The notes under the pieces: generated by a model | The model's input: only the letters and a program-made list of their open reading frames with translations | Told to the model about the DNA's origin: nothing | Databases searched by the model: none | Position numbers and translations under genes: made by a program | In this document: one piece after another, positions 1 through 16,133 of the stretch | Layout: each line of letters starts with the position of its first letter | Numbering within the stretch: the stretch's first letter is position 1 | Assembly: GCA_001692895.1 (NCBI GenBank) | Contig: KV748230.1 | Coordinates: 372,001-436,000, forward strand | Length of the DNA stretch: 64,000 nucleotides | Direction of reading: 5' to 3' | Source of the DNA: Cenococcum geophilum 1.58 | Lineage: Eukaryota; Ascomycota; Dothideomycetes; Gloniales; Gloniaceae

Positions 1-3170
<3,170 letters not shown>

Positions 3171-3181
3171 TTTAAGCTTTA

Positions 3182-3250
3182 ACACGCGACAATGAGCTCC
3201 CCGGCCCGTGGGCCGGCTCTAAGGAGCCATTTTAAGACTCCTACGCGTGT
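3182..3250. repeat. Short MITE-like inverted repeat with GC hairpin
   Basis: ACACGCG (3182-3188) and CGCGTGT (3244-3250) form a 7-bp inverted pair around a 69-bp GC-richer block. Inside it CCGGCCC (3201-3207) pairs with GGGCCGG (3210-3216) across a 2-nt loop. The block is less mutated than its right flank. It could be a small non-autonomous element, but no target duplication is clear. Confidence 0.3.
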
Positions 3251-3252
3251 AT

Positions 3253-4176
3253 GGGTCCGATTATACAGCAAAACGGGCCTTTTACAACCTTAAATCGTTA
3301 AAAAGATAAATACAAAGCACGGCGTATTAATATCTCAATTACTAGTTAGTTATATCGTTATATCTAAACGTAACCGCCACTATAAGCACCTAGACGTAAT
3401 TATAAGCTCTTTAAATAAGCTATTCGTTACGTAACATGACTAATTTAATAGGGCTAGTATAGCAGACGCATAACTTATGCACGATTAATTAAATAACTAA
3501 ATCTTAAAGTCTTACGGTATACCCTTAGCCGCGTACTCTAAAGGCATGGCTACCACCACTATATGGCCTATTAACGTCCCTAGGCCTAATATTACATTAA
3601 TTGGACAATTAGCGCGTAGGTAATAGTAATATAATTAGATAAATATAGCTTTATTACTAGTAAGCGAGGAAGGCTAATCTTATAAAAAGGACCGGTAAGA
3701 AGACTTATCCTTAATTATATATAATTAGTATTTTGCTTAGGGAGGACATGTTTTATAGTATAGGGAGCGATTAGTTAGAGGTAGAAGTCTAAGCTTATAT
3801 TCTTAGAAAGACAATATAATAAGAAAGGGATTAATAGTAAAGATTACGTAGAGTAGGTTCTTAAAGTAAGTATCTATTCTCTACTGTTTTAAACCTCTAC
3901 TAACCTAAAAAAAATTAGTAGTTAGCCTATTTCTTAAAGATATAAAACTTAATACTATGTTTATAAAAGATGGCGTATTATAGACCTTATATTACCAGTA
4001 GTACAGCTACTAAGAAGAGATATAAATAAGTTAGTTAAGATAATACGTAAGGCATTAGAACCGATTAAGCTATAGAATTAAAGGTAGCTAAGTTACATAG
4101 CTAGTTACGTTATAAGTTTAAAATATAGAAATGTGGAAATATAGGGACGTAAGGAACGTGCTAATGTATTTAATAC
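3253..4176. other. RIP-degraded DNA, nothing recognised
   Basis: Very rich in TA, TAG and CTA, with few CA or TG pairs. Stretches look like former coding DNA, but neither strand gives a motif I can place. It abuts the outer end of a B-type LTR at 4177, so it is probably an older element. Confidence 0.5.
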
Positions 4177-4512
4177 TGTCACAGAGTAAGTATAAGCGAC
4201 GATAATATATAGCAAGGTAGATATTATTAAGCTATATACATAAACTGTATAAGGAGGTTAAGACGTTATATAAGGAAAGAAGGTAGGAAAACGGGAAGAA
4301 AGGGCATATATTGTTAATTTGGTTACTTAGTTAATACGTACATAGGCAGAATAGGGTTTAGGTTATAGTCCTAGCAGAACTTAGCAGAATTTAGTAGAAC
4401 TTAGCAGAATATAGCAGAATGCCGTAGATTGCCGTTAGATTGCCATTTTGCGGTTAGTCTTTAATTGCTAAGTTGGTAGAAATAGGTGGATGTGTGCAAG
4501 GTATTACGGAGG
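4177..4512 (-). repeat. 3' LTR of gypsy element B, major part
   Basis: This matches the B-type LTR at 53220-53609 along its length: it starts TGTCACAGAGTAAG against TGTTACGGAGTAAG. It is interrupted at 4512 by element A; its last 12 bp reappear at 11764-11775, after A. It carries a short array of roughly 10-bp units (variants of TTAGCAGAACT) at about 4371-4425 whose unit number differs from the other copy, which explains part of the length difference (348 against 390 bp). Confidence 0.8.
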
Positions 4513-4738
4513 TGTTAGGTAAAACCTAAGTAGATAGTTATATAGCCGTAAGGTATGGGCGACCCTAGGGCAACCTAGGGGTGACTCGCCTGTAAGGCAC
4601 GTGCTCTATACATGCCTAGGGAAAACCCTTTCTACCTCGCACACAGACTCCTCCTTTTTCCCTTAAGGATTTGTCTCTATCTATATAATATACCTATTGT
4701 TCTATTATTGGACTCCCTATCTACATTCTTACCTTACA
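4513..4738 (+). repeat. 5' LTR of element A
   Basis: 226 bp, begins TGTTAGGTAAAACC and ends CTTACA. Near-identical to 11533-11758. Unlike the interior it keeps many CA/TG pairs, so it was less heavily RIP-mutated. Confidence 0.92.
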
Positions 4739-4790
4739 TTCGAATCCTTACCAATCCCCTTAGGAGGATAGCCGGTTTAATTTTTCTATA

Positions 4791-6790
4791 ATGCCTCCGA
4801 AAAGAAAACCGACGCCTACACCTAATTGTGAGGTGATAAGCTCCGCACCACTCAGCCACACAAACCTACAAAAGGTAAGCGAGTGACTGGCTTAATGCCA
4901 GACACGGCTGTGCGGAACAATACATATAGGCGAGGTGACTTCGTCACCTAACACTAATAGTAATACGCTAGTAATATAACCGCAGAATACCTTAGGATTT
5001 AGTGCAGACGAAACCGCTAGAAGTACACTAGTAGTATCTAAGCTATTTTCCAAATCTTAAAACGATTAGATATTTATAAACGCTAGAGACTAGTTTAACT
5101 TATACACCTAGGCTTAATAGAAGCTTAGTAAGGTTACTAGCGTCCTACTTAATACCGCTAATATAAAGGAGCTAGATAAGCTAGCTAAGAAAATAGCTAA
5201 CTTATAGAGCATTATTAATTTAGTAAAGCCCTTCCGTTGCCTCTTTAGTAAAGAGTATAAGTTACGTAGCGAATATATACGCCGAATAAATCTTAACGCC
5301 CTAGTTAAGAAGTTACTACCTAATATTAGCAGTACTACTTAACAGTATTTTAACCGATGGATCGCCGTAGTTAAAAACTAATTTGAGGTTAATAACGCTA
5401 ACTATAACTATAAGCAACGCACGCGCTAGGCCATTAAAGGTCTTATAAAAGAGAAGATAATCGCCCAACTAGTTTATTGCCGGTTAGGTATTAAGGATAA
5501 GGGTCCTTTACTATAGGATAAATTTAAGACTATAGTCTAAGACTAGATTAGGAACCCTATAGTAAGACGCTTTAATAACGCTATAATATACTATACGGCT
5601 ATTATAAAGGAGAACTAAAGGTTTAACGTCTTCCTAGCCCGTATATATAGCTTAGAGGACCTCTTTTTATATACCCCTTTTATTAATCCTAAACAATAGG
5701 TAGACTTTTAGTTCTTATATCTCCTAGCCTACCTATAAGTAGAGCTCTTCTGCCAGAACTTCGCCTAACGGGTAAAAACCGCTAAAGACCTCTTTAACGA
5801 AATCCGCTATATAGAGTAATTGCTTAATACTATAAAGCTTATAAAAGATCGCGTAAGTAGTAGCGGCAAATTATTATATACGAAGCGCGGTCGCAGTATA
5901 GGCTTAGGAAATAGAACCTAAAAAGGGCGACGCTTTTCTAAGTAAACTCCTAGGGAGACCACCTAAAAACTAGATGGCTTAGGGGACCCCCTGGACGCTA
6001 GTGCTACGTAGGCGAGTTAAAGGACTGCAGGCGGCCACCGTAAGGAATACTAGAAGTAAACTAATAAAGAGAAGTTAGCTTAGGCTTTGGAAAACCCAAA
6101 GCCCTAATAGCGTATCTCTCTTAACTATAACTAGGGCCTAATATAGAGGGAGAGAAGAAACGTATTGTGGTATATATTGCAATAGATACGCACTAGGGCG
6201 AAGTCCGCCTATATACTTTATATAATAATAGGTGCCAAATTAACCTTATTAATTAAGATATTGTCTATAGGTTTAACCTACCTGTATACTATACGCTACG
6301 TTTACGTAAACCTATTGTATATTTCCTTAATAGCAACCAAATAATAATCTAGAATGCTTATAATCTAATAGTTACCACTAGCGACTTCTAGGGTACCTCT
6401 CGCACTATTAGCCCGCAGACCTTTTAGGGCGGCTTATTTAATAGTTATAATATAGTTTTTAGATAGGATTGGCTCGCGAAAGTAGATCTATTAATTAGCT
6501 TCTATTCTAGATAGTTTATTTAGGGTACTTTAGACCCTAGACGCCTCTAAATAGTTACCCTTAACGCTCTCCTAGCAGACATTAAGGCTGGCGAAATAGT
6601 CTATTTACTATAGCTAGAAGACTCCTTCTTTACGCCGGTTATAAATATAATAGAGAACCTGTCGTTACTAGTAGCGAGTACCCGTGTAAACCCTTTAGAC
6701 GTAAAGACACCGGTTATAAATATAGTAGAGGACCTACCGTTACTGGCAGCGAGTACCTGTAGAGACCCTCTGATGCTAGCGCAGATTACC
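4791..6790 (+). pseudogene. gag region of element A (fossil)
   Basis: An ATG at 4791 opens a basic N-terminus (MPPKRKPTP). The region downstream has the size and place of a gypsy gag and protease segment, before the RT-bearing part. About 4821-4960 is less mutated than its surroundings and holds an AGGTGA/TCACCT hairpin, so a small insertion is possible. It is broken in many places. The gag call rests mainly on position. Confidence 0.5.
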
Positions 6791-6857
6791 TATATATAAG
6801 GGGGAGGTAATTAAAACTCTAAAACTATTAAGTATACTACAGCAGAGCTATATATAC

Positions 6858-7175
6858 TGTAAGCTTTGCAGTGTAAAGAATTGCATAAGCGACTTGATTC
6901 TAAATCTATGGAAATCGAGTAGACTATATACAAGAAATAGGTGGCTAAGGTTATCGGAGATACCGACAATGATTTATAACTGTTACCTAATTGGCCACCA
7001 GGTCGCCATTGCCACTCAGTTAGTAATAGGTAATGAATAGGTAATAGAAATAATTGATAGGTAGATATCAAAGACAGGGGTAATACAGTAATGAGACATA
7101 TAATGGCAAAAGACATATAAGTTAAGAAACAGGTGGTGAGTTACAAGGTAATGCGAACCTCGGTAGTCGGTTATA
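6858..7175. mobile_element. Solo LTR inserted in element A
   Basis: 318 bp, starting TGTAAGCTTTGCAG and ending GGTAGTCGG then TTATA (ancestral TTACA), flanked on both sides by TATAC (6853-6857 and 7176-7180), a perfect 5-bp target duplication. Its ends match the solo LTR at 41150-41332. It keeps CA/TG dinucleotides that element A has lost, so it probably landed late. The 101-codon minus-strand frame across it has no protein-like features. Confidence 0.75.
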
Positions 7176-7199
7176 TATACTCTCTATATAAGCACACCT

Positions 7200-10100
7200 A
7201 CGAAACGCATATTGGCTATACCCTTCTCTTTACTAGCTTCTGGAAGCACACTACTATATAATAGTCGCTTTAACCTTTATGGCCCCTGGCCTGCCAGATA
7301 TATATAAAAAGGAAATTAATATCTTCTTTAATAAGCTAGTAAGTATGCTACCGCAGAACTCTAAGTATAACTATATAATTAACTTAGAAGAAGGCAAGAC
7401 GCTACCGTAAATGCCCCTCTATAACCTCTTATAGAAAGAGTTATAGATCTTATAAGAGTACCTAGACAGTGCTCTTAAGAAGGGCTAGATTAGGCCCAGT
7501 AAGTCGCCTACTAGAGCGCCTATCCTCTTTATACCGAAAGCAGACGGTATAATATGGCTATGCGTTAACTATAGACGCCTAAATAAGATTACGATCAAAA
7601 ATCGGTATCCCCTACTGCTGGTCGGCGAACTCTTTAATAGGCTTAGCTATACGAAGATATTTATAAAGCTAGATCTTTATAATACGTACTATAGAATTTA
7701 TATTAAAAAGGGAGACGAATAGAAGACTGTATTTAAGACACGCTATAGTTACTTTAAGTACCTAGTAATACCCTTTAGTCTTACTAACGCCCCTATAACG
7801 TTCTAGAGCTATATTTATAAAGCTCTAAAAACCCTAGTAGATACTATCTATGTAGTCTACCTAGATAATATTCTTATCTACTTAAATAATAAGGATAAGC
7901 ACGTCGAGCACATTAAGTAGGTACTGCGATAGCTCCGCGCTTGGGGCCTATACGCCAAACTATTAAAATATATCTTTTATACTAAGAACGTTAAGTTCCT
8001 AGGCTTTATTATTACCCCTAGGGGTATTATAATGGACCCTAACCGCGTAAAAGCTATTAAGGAATGGCCTAAGCCTAAGTCCTATAGGGATATCTAGGTC
8101 TTCCTTAGCTTTGCTAACTTCTATAAGCGATTTATCTAGAACTACTCGGATACCGCATACCCCCTACACGTATATCTTATATAGGCACATTATAACCCGA
8201 CGTTAGATAGGGAGAAGAAGAAGAAGCGTAAGTTAAAAGGGCCTACTAAATGGTATTAACCCTAGTCCTAGCCCGACGACGCGTAGTAGGCGTTCCGTAA
8301 GCTACGCGCTACGTTTATATAGGCTCCTCTACTTCGCCACTTCGACCCTAATTTACCCCTAATGGTAATTACTAACGCTTTTAATTATACCTATAGCGGT
8401 ATACTTCTGCAGCCTTTAGGGTAAGGAGATTAACTCCACTAGCACCTAATCGCTTATTACAGTTAGAAGCTTACTAGCCTAGAAGTATAGTATAATATAT
8501 ATAATTAAAGAACTACTCGCTATAGTGCAATGCTTTAAGACGTGGCGCCATTACCTTAAATACGCCGCGTATGTGACGTACGTGCTCTGCGATTATAACA
8601 ATCTTAGGTACTTTATAACCACTAAAAGCTTATCTACTTACTAGGCCCGGTACGCCAAGGAATTAGCTAAGTTTAATTTTAAGATTAAATATAAGCTAGG
8701 TAAGATAAATCCTACTAATATACTATTTTAGTGCCTGGATTATGCCAAAGGCTTTAAAAATAATAGTAAGAAGATAATCCTTAATGCTATACTGCCTATA
8801 TTGTAGCAAAAGTTGCGGGTTATAGGCCTTATAGGCGGCCCTAGTACTACTATACTAAACTAGTAAGTAGCATACGTATAGTATATAAGCGACCCTTGTG
8901 AACTTAGCGCTGGCGGACCAAAGCGTCCTACTATTTTCTTTAAGATTACTCCAACTAACCTAATAGCGTTTAACCTTAGGGAAGACCCCTTAGCCTAGGC
9001 TATGGTCCCCTATAATAACCTAGCGAGTTACCTACGTATTATATATTACTTTACTAGTACTAACTTTACGCAGAGTCTCGTGCTATAGTAAGAAGTAGTA
9101 GTAGCTGCTTTAGCCAAAACGGCGTTTATGGAATAACCCCCTAAGTCACTAGTTAATTTTATTTATAGAGTATAAAAAAAGGACGCCTTTATACGCTTTA
9201 TATATAATCAGTTAACCTAGGAAGAAGTTCCTGCTAGTAATAATAACTACACCCTTAATAATTAAGAACTCCTAAGGCAAAATAATAAGGTCTGGGTGCT
9301 GAATTATATATTACTATAATAGGAGATCCTTAAGCGGAATTATAACAATCCTATAGGCGGCCACTATGGTTTTAACTATACCTTTAAGGTAATTGCGCGA
9401 AAGTATACTTAGAACGGCCTTACCTAGGACCTCCGTAAATACCTAGATAATTATAATGCCTACTAACGCTCTAAATCGCGCCGCTATAAACCCTATAGNN
9501 AGCTNCAGCCTCTNTAGGNCCCNACNNAAGCCTAGCNGNATTATTTACTTAANTTTATTATAGATCTCCTAGAGTCTAAGACTCCTAATAGCGTAGAGTA
9601 TAACTCCGTCCTTATCCTTATAGACCGTTTTATAAAGCTAGTGCGCTACTATTTAGTGCGTAAGATAATTAATACTACGTAACTCGCAGAACTCTTATTT
9701 AGAGTCTTTGTATAAATAGGGCCTCTAGATAATATTATCTCTAATAGGGGTAGTATATTTATAAGTAAGTACTAGAGCACTATATGCTACCATCTCCGCG
9801 TTTAACGTAAACTTAGTACTACATTCCACCCGTAGATAGATAGTTAGATAGAGTATTAGAACTAGGAGCTTAAGGTATACCTACGTATATTTACAAACTA
9901 GGAACAGTCTAATTAGGCCTCCCTACTTAAAGAAGTAGCCTTTGCCTATAACTCTAAGGTCCATACTATAACAAAGCGTTCCCCTATTAAGCTTGCCTAT
10001 AGCTAGCTGCCAAACGTCCTAAATAGAGTCCTAGATGGCATCTAAGACGCCTAATAAGGTGGGGAGGGGCCTAAGTTAACAAATGTTAAACTTATAGAGA

Positions 10101-10720
10101 CGCATCTATAACGCCTACGCCTTATATATAAGGCAGCGACGGCGTCGATAATGCACGCCTAATAGCTTTAGATAAAATACTATAATCGTCACTATCTAGC
10201 TAAGCATTTCGCCGTTGGTAAACGAGTCCTGCTTTCCTCTAAGAATATCTACACAAAACGTCCCTATAAAAAGCTTAACTATAAGTTTATGGGACCGTTT
10301 TAGATCCTAGAGTGTGTAGGGCAGTAAGTATATAAGCTAGAGCTTCTACCTACTATAGCATAGCTTTACCTAGTCTTCTATATTTCCTTACTAGAGCCTT
10401 ATAGGTTACGCCCTAGGTTTTAACCCCTAGCAGTAAAAGAGCTTAAGAAAGGCAGCTAGGAAGTAAAAGTAATTATTGCCTACTAGGATCGTACTAGATA
10501 ACTATAGTACCTTATTAAATAGCTAGGATGGCTAAATAAGTATAATAAATGGAAATATAAGATAGAACTTAAGAATTATTAATAACTGCTAGATAAGTAC
10601 CGTAAGCGGGACACCTTAGCCTTATAGCCAAAGCGCAGGCGAAAAGTAAGCGCCGCTATTAAAATATAACCTATATTAAAGCGGAGTAGAGGACGTCCCA
10701 AGGGATTAAAGAATAAGTAA
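7200..10720 (+). pseudogene. pol region of element A: RT, RNase H, integrase, chromodomain (fossil)
   Basis: The RT fingers-palm order typical of Ty3/gypsy is legible from about 7560, with the catalytic-loop region near 7855-7880. A tether and RNase H follow, then the integrase zinc-finger end near 9470, the start of the catalytic core near 9560, and the C-terminal GPF.ILE-type segment near 10290. The C-terminus carries a chromodomain, which marks the chromovirus branch and is known in that family to steer integration to heterochromatin. Heavily broken. A patch of ambiguous bases interrupts the integrase part. Confidence 0.85.
9499..9553. other. Patch of scattered ambiguous bases
   Basis: About a dozen single or double n calls are spread over 55 bp within otherwise readable integrase sequence. 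Scattered n calls, rather than one gap run, suggest conflicting reads from similar repeat copies. Confidence 0.9.
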
Positions 10721-11344
10721 CGATTACTATAAGAACTGCGGCGTATATACGGGGTGAAGTTTTAATTCATTAATATCCTATATAAGCCACACTCTAACGC
10801 AACCTGGCGATGCTGGCGACTTATAGGCGAGGCTACGGCGTATACCGGCAACGAAGCTTAATTTAGAAAACACCCTTCCTAGACCTAGTCCGTTACTCTA
10901 TGCTAGCTAAGCAGATTACTTATATATTAGAGAATAGGCCTGTTTATAACTAGGGTTTATTTAACCGGGGTCTATAACCTACTGGTAACCCGCTAGTAGT
11001 AACCTATACTAACAACTTATACTATTCCATATATATACTATATAGATAACGCGTAAGGCTAAAGCATAAGTTAGCGGCGGATTTAATAGGTATATAGCCT
11101 TACTATCCTAAACCTGGCCGTATATAAGTAACCTATAACCTACCTGCGAGGTACTAGCGACCTACCTACGTAAGTAAGCTTTTAAAATATTTCTAGTCTA
11201 CCAAATTTAGGTAATAGTATTAAGCTCCACTGGCTCTACCTATTAAATGGACCAATTAGGATTTTCTATACTAGGCATATAAAATTGCTACTAGCTCGGT
11301 TAAATGCGAAGGAGTCTTAGTAAGGCAAATCTAACTAATTAGAT

Positions 11345-11367
11345 AACTTTAACCGCCGGTTAAAGTT
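11345..11367 (+). repeat. Palindromic module, copy 1 (3' UTR of element A)
   Basis: 10-bp arms AACTTTAACC and GGTTAAAGTT around GCC, with flanks CTAACTAATTAGAT on the left and CTTAATATCT on the right. The 23-bp core is identical at 21009, 27585 and (reverse) 52202. It lies between the end of pol and the polypurine tract of A, in the opposite orientation to the other three relative to pol. Confidence 0.9.
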
Positions 11368-11532
11368 CCTTAATATCTTTGCGCCGCGCACGTGTACTAC
11401 CCGTCTCTCTATACGCAAAATTAAGACGCTCTTTCCCCTCTAAATTTTTTCCTTACTAAGGTTTTTTATGGGGTTTTATTAAGGCTTAAGTATATAAAGG
11501 ATTGGGGACGACCCTTTTAAAGGGGGGGGCAT

Positions 11533-11758
11533 TGTTAGGTAAAACCTAAGTAGATAGTTATATAGCCGTAAGGTACGGGCGACCCTAGGGCAACCTAGGG
11601 GTGACTCACCCGTGAGGCACGTGCTCTGTACATACCTAGGGAAAACCCTTCCTACCTCGCACACAGACTCCTCCTTTTTCCCTTAAGGATTTGTCTCTGT
11701 CTATACAATATACCTATTGTTCTATTATTAGACTTCCTATCTACATCCTTACCTTATA
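11533..11758 (+). repeat. 3' LTR of element A
   Basis: 226 bp, begins TGTTAGGTAAAACC. It is preceded by a purine tract of eight G residues (about 11522-11529) that would prime plus-strand synthesis. It differs from the 5' LTR only by transitions. Confidence 0.92.
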
Positions 11759-11763
11759 GGGGG

Positions 11764-11775
11764 TGTCCCGTAACA
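11764..11775 (-). repeat. Terminal piece of the split B-type LTR
   Basis: TGTCCCGTAACA completes the LTR broken at 4512 by element A, matching the end of the LTR at 53220-53609. A minus-strand polypurine tract follows directly (plus-strand GTACCCCCCC), which makes this the 3' LTR of the minus-strand element B. Confidence 0.8.
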
Positions 11776-14700
11776 GTACCCCCCCTTTAAACTTAAGCTT
11801 CTGCGAGATAGGGCTGTAGTAGTTCTAGGTGGAGTTTGTAAAAGTCTTTTATAGCTTATATAAGTCCTATAGAGTTAACGGGTTCCTATAAGGACTTAGT
11901 AAAGCCTCTCCATTTTATAAGATATATATATTAGCGTTTCCGTTTATTATACTTAATATTATTAATTCTTTTAATAAAGTACTTGTTCTTACCATCTACT
12001 TTAACTAGTAGGGGAGGGTCTTATATCTATTTAGGCAGGGCGTTTAATATAGGGGTAGTAGGGTAAAGGACTAACGTATGGAATACGGGGTAGATTTTAA
12101 CTATATTAGGGAGTTTTAGTTAGTAGGCATAAGGAGAGATAACCTTTTCAACCTTATAAGGGCCGGCGTTCTTTTAATTAAGTTTTTTAGTAGGTTATTT
12201 TATGTTTAGATTTCTTATATCTAGCCAGATAAAATTATTAATTTAGTAAGCTGGTGCTAGGGTTTATTTCTTATTCGCTGCGGCTTTATAGACAGATTAA
12301 GCCTATATTATCTTATTAGTAAGGAACTGTTATAGTTCCTCTATCTTCTCTATAAATTTATTTGCTTTTATAACTTATAAGGCGTAATAAGCGGGGTAAG
12401 GAATATTACTAAAGGGTTTAAAACCTATTTGTAGGTACTAGCCGTAATTGGCTAGGAATAAGAAGACTTTTGTAGTTTCCAAGACGGAATTATTTGCAGT
12501 AAACTTGGCGAATATGAGCTAGTTAATCTAGTTATCCTATAAATATAACATATATATCCGAATATACTATTCTATTATAGCATTTATATATTCCATTTAG
12601 CTATCCGTTTTTAAGTAATAAGTAGTAGATAATAGTGCTTTAATGCGAAGTTAAGTAGTTAGTTCTTTTTAGAATACTAAGATAAACTAGCTGCCTTTAT
12701 TAGAGATAATTGTTTTAGGGAGTCTATAGAGTTTCTATATGTAATCTAGGAATAGTCGGGCAATAGTAGGCGTTAATATATTAGGGCAGGCGATTAAGTA
12801 TCTTATCTTAGATAGTTAGTCTATAACTACTATAATATTCGTACAGCCTCTACTTTTAGGAAGGTTAATAATAAAGTTAATTAAGATATCCTTCTATCTT
12901 CGGTCCGGAATAGGTAGTGGCTTTAAAAGACCGTTATACGTCTTATGCGAGGCTTTAGCTCGTCGGTAGGTGTGGTAGCTAGAGACGTACCTTTATATTA
13001 TATTATACATATTTAGCTAATAATACTCCCGTTGGAGTAGTTCTAGGGTCTTTTCTTAGCCTAGGTGGCCGGCGATAGGTAGATTATATACGTATTTAAG
13101 GAGTTTAAGCTTAAGCTTATCGCGATTAGGGATAACTAGACGGTTCTGGTAATATAAGCGGTTTCTATAAGCTTTGCATTTACTTAAAGAAATCTTTTTA
13201 GAGCGTCTAATGCTATCTTATATTAGCTTAAGCGTCTCTTAAATAAACTTGTTATTTGGGTATTTATTAACTATAATCTGTTTAATTAATTAATTAGTTA
13301 TTTCAAGGACGTATACCATAAGATCTTTAGTAGGAGGGTTAAATAGTTTAGGGCAAAGTAGGGTCTGATTTTAGTAAGAGCGCGCTTCTTTTAGGGCTGG
13401 CGCGTCTTGTAAGCGTTAGGTTAGGGTATTAGGCTTTTAGCCTTAGACGCCTAAGCGGTATATAATTAAGAATTAGAAATAAGATAGATATTTTAACTAG
13501 CGGGCCTAATAATGACTTAGCTGTTTCGTAGTTGTAAAGTATTATAGGTTCTTATGGTTGCTAAGGACCTTAATTAAAAATTTAGCGCCTTCTAGTTTGG
13601 GTTGCTATTATTTAAAATATCTAATAATAGCTAATAATTCTTTATTGTAGATCTTATAGTTATATTCGGCTAGGCTTAGTCGTTTTAAGAAGTATACTAT
13701 AGGGTGTAATACTCTATCCTTATTATATTAAGATAGGATGCCTCTAGTAATATAGTTAGATGAGTCGGCTTCTATAACACTTACTTAGTTTAGGTTAAAG
13801 TATTAGAGTATAGGCACAGTAGTAAACATAACCTTTAGATAGGTAAAGGCCTTCTTACATTCCTTATTAAAGATAAAGACTTTATCCTTTTAGGTTAGAG
13901 CTATAAGGGGTAAAACTAGGGCGGAGAAGTTATTAATAAACTGTTAGTAGAAATTAGCAAATCCTATAAAGGCTCTTATATCCTTAACATTCTCGGGTTC
14001 TTGCTAGTTTACAATTGCTTTAACTTTCTTTAGGTCTATTTATATAGTATTTATAGAAATAAGGAGTCTAAGGTATAGGACTTCCGTTTTATAGAACTCG
14101 CATTTATCTATATCTAATTATAGACTAGCTTCGTGCAGGGCTTATAAGATAAGGTTAATATGTTTCTAATATTTAATTAGGTTATTACTATATATTAGGA
14201 TATCGTTAATATAAGTAGTATAGAAGATATCTAGGTAGGGGCGTAGGGTGTTATTTATATAATGTTGAAACGAGCTTAGAGTATTTATAAGGCTAAAGGG
14301 CGTTACTAAGTACTTAAATAGTCCATATCGGGTACGAAATATAGTAAGCTATTTATCCCCTTTTATAATGCGGAGACGGTTAAATATAAAGATAATATTA
14401 AGCTTTATATAGTAACGAGCCTTACTTAGTTAGTTTAGCGTCTCTTATATTAACGGGATCGGATATTAGTTCTTAACGGTAACAGCGTTAAGAGCTTAGT
14501 AGTCTATATAGAAGTATAGACTGCTGCTAGGTTTCTTAATAAAGATTACTAGTACGGCTATAGGCAACGAGCTTGCTCTAATAAATCCTTTACTTAGGTT
14601 CTTGTCTAAATACTTTTATAGTACTTAAAGTTTATTTTAGAATATCCCGTATAAGGGTCTAAATCCGGGCTGCTTTCCTTCTTTAAGTATAATCTTATAG

Positions 14701-16082
14701 TTATATAGTTGGTGTTTTAGTAGCTTATCGGCTTCCTTTTATAAGAATGCATTTAGGCGATAATAATACTCTATTGATACCTTTATGGCAGGGTTAGTGT
14801 GCTTCTTTAGTGCTAAGGCCTTTTTAATATCGGCTATTGTAATAGTAAAGATTGTATGCTTGGGTTTCTTAGCAAGTTACGCTAGTAGGGTAGCTCTAAT
14901 TATGTAGATATTTAGGGTGCCGAGCTCGCTTAGATTGTCTATAGTTTCTTATTTAGGTTTAGTATTAGGTATAGAGTTAGTATTAGATTTGGGTTCGGGT
15001 TCTTTAAGAATCCTTTTTATGGTAGAATACTAGTTCTTTTAGTATTTTTGTATATGGAGCTTAAGCTTTTGCTTGGCTTGGGACGGTGTAGTACTTAGTA
15101 ATGACTTATGGAATTCAGTAGAGTTTTCAGATTGTTAGTGGAATTTAGTAGAGTTCCTAGGTTGGTGGAATTTAGTGGATTCCTTAGGTACGGGGTAGAT
15201 AGTCGTGGAAATTTTAGACTGGTGGATTATAGTAGATTTTTTAGATTTTAGTTCTAGGTCTAAGCAGCGAGTTATAAGGCACTTCTGCTTATAACGGGAG
15301 GTAGTAAATAGAAGCTTAAGGTTGTTTTAATTAATAGTTACCTTATATAGCTTTATTTAGTGTTGTTTAAGGATTACTAAGTGACCTAGGGTGGTAATAA
15401 AAAGTTTAATTAATTCTTTATGGTTTAGGTATTGGAGTCTTAGGAATACTACATAAGTAATACGGCCTAAGATGGTGCGTTTACTATTAAATCCAAATAC
15501 GTTAATATGCTGGTTAAGGGGGGTTAGGGTAAAACTATTATCTTACGTAAAGATCTTGTTAATAAATCCTATACCGCTAGCTCCTGTATTAATTAGGATT
15601 CGAGCGTTAGCCTATTAATTATTCTGCTAAAGACGGTAGTTAATGGTTATACTACGGTCCTAAGAGTTAGAGTTTCTGACGTTAAATGCGTTTAATAAGA
15701 TCCTATAGTAGAGCTGTCCTGGAGAGCGACTTAGCTCCAAAACCTTCCTTTTGGAGGTAATTAGGGTAGGTCCTAGGTAGATATTAATCTAGTATAATTA
15801 TAGGGTATCCTATACGTTCCTAGCTAATATATTCTTTAAGAAACGTGCGGCTTAAAAGGAGGTTAAGAAGTTAATAACTTAGAGTACTAGCTTACTACTA
15901 AAATATATAATGTTAATAATAATATAGAAGTTAAAGTTATAATTATCTTTAAGGGTAAACTTAAATTGGCTAGGGGACTTCTGGTTTATTTAGTAGTAAT
16001 AATAGTACTTTATAAGATGCTTAATTGCATTAACCTTAACTTTATAGCCTACTCGCTAAAGAACCCTAAGTAATTAATAAAC
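11776..16082 (-). mobile_element. Ty3/gypsy chromovirus B, body (5' part lost), broken
   Basis: Minus-strand fossil read from high to low coordinate: protease/gag side about 15250-16080, RT about 13900-14600 (catalytic-loop region near 14190-14230), RNase H about 13500-13900, integrase about 12450-13400, chromodomain about 11800-11960, polypurine tract at 11776-11785 and then the split 3' LTR. There is no palindromic module in its 3' region, unlike A, C, D and E. Its 5' LTR is not present in continuity; the element stops at the ambiguous patch at 16083. A second copy of its 15280-15760 segment lies at 52550-53030. Dozens of breaks. Confidence 0.82.
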
Positions 16083-16133
16083 NNATAGGTNGCNAAAANN
16101 ATNGTNTAGTTNNNNTAANTCNAACTTAGTTAN
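16083..16133. other. Patch of ambiguous bases at the B/G boundary
   Basis: About 14 n calls are scattered over 51 bp exactly where gypsy B gives way to the Copia-type element G. The join may be a collapsed or mis-joined repeat rather than a real junction. Confidence 0.9.

Larger units (their letters stand above)
4513..11758 (+). mobile_element. Ty3/gypsy chromovirus A, complete in outline, broken
   Basis: A 7.2-kb plus-strand LTR retrotransposon fossil. Two 226-bp LTRs (TG...CA type) bound it, flanked by GGAGG on the left and GGGGG on the right, a plausible 5-bp target duplication with one change. Order inside: gag region from about 4791, protease/RT (clear RT signature about 7560-7900), RNase H, zinc-finger and core integrase (about 9430-9800), chromodomain (about 10425-10610), an AT-hook-like RGRPK stretch near 10690, a long 3' untranslated part with a palindromic module, and a polypurine tract at about 11517-11530. 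Dozens of breaks throughout; dead. The LTR pair differs only by transitions (I count 13). It sits inside the 3' LTR of element B, so it is younger than B. Confidence 0.9.

Noticed and set aside
4739-4750. TTCGAATCC after the 5' LTR of A as a tRNA B-box or tRNA gene
   Set aside because: There is no A-box or cloverleaf around it; nine bases can match by chance.
6811-7116. 101-codon minus-strand hydrophobic frame
   Set aside because: It spans the edge of a solo LTR and gypsy A, so it cannot be one ancestral gene.
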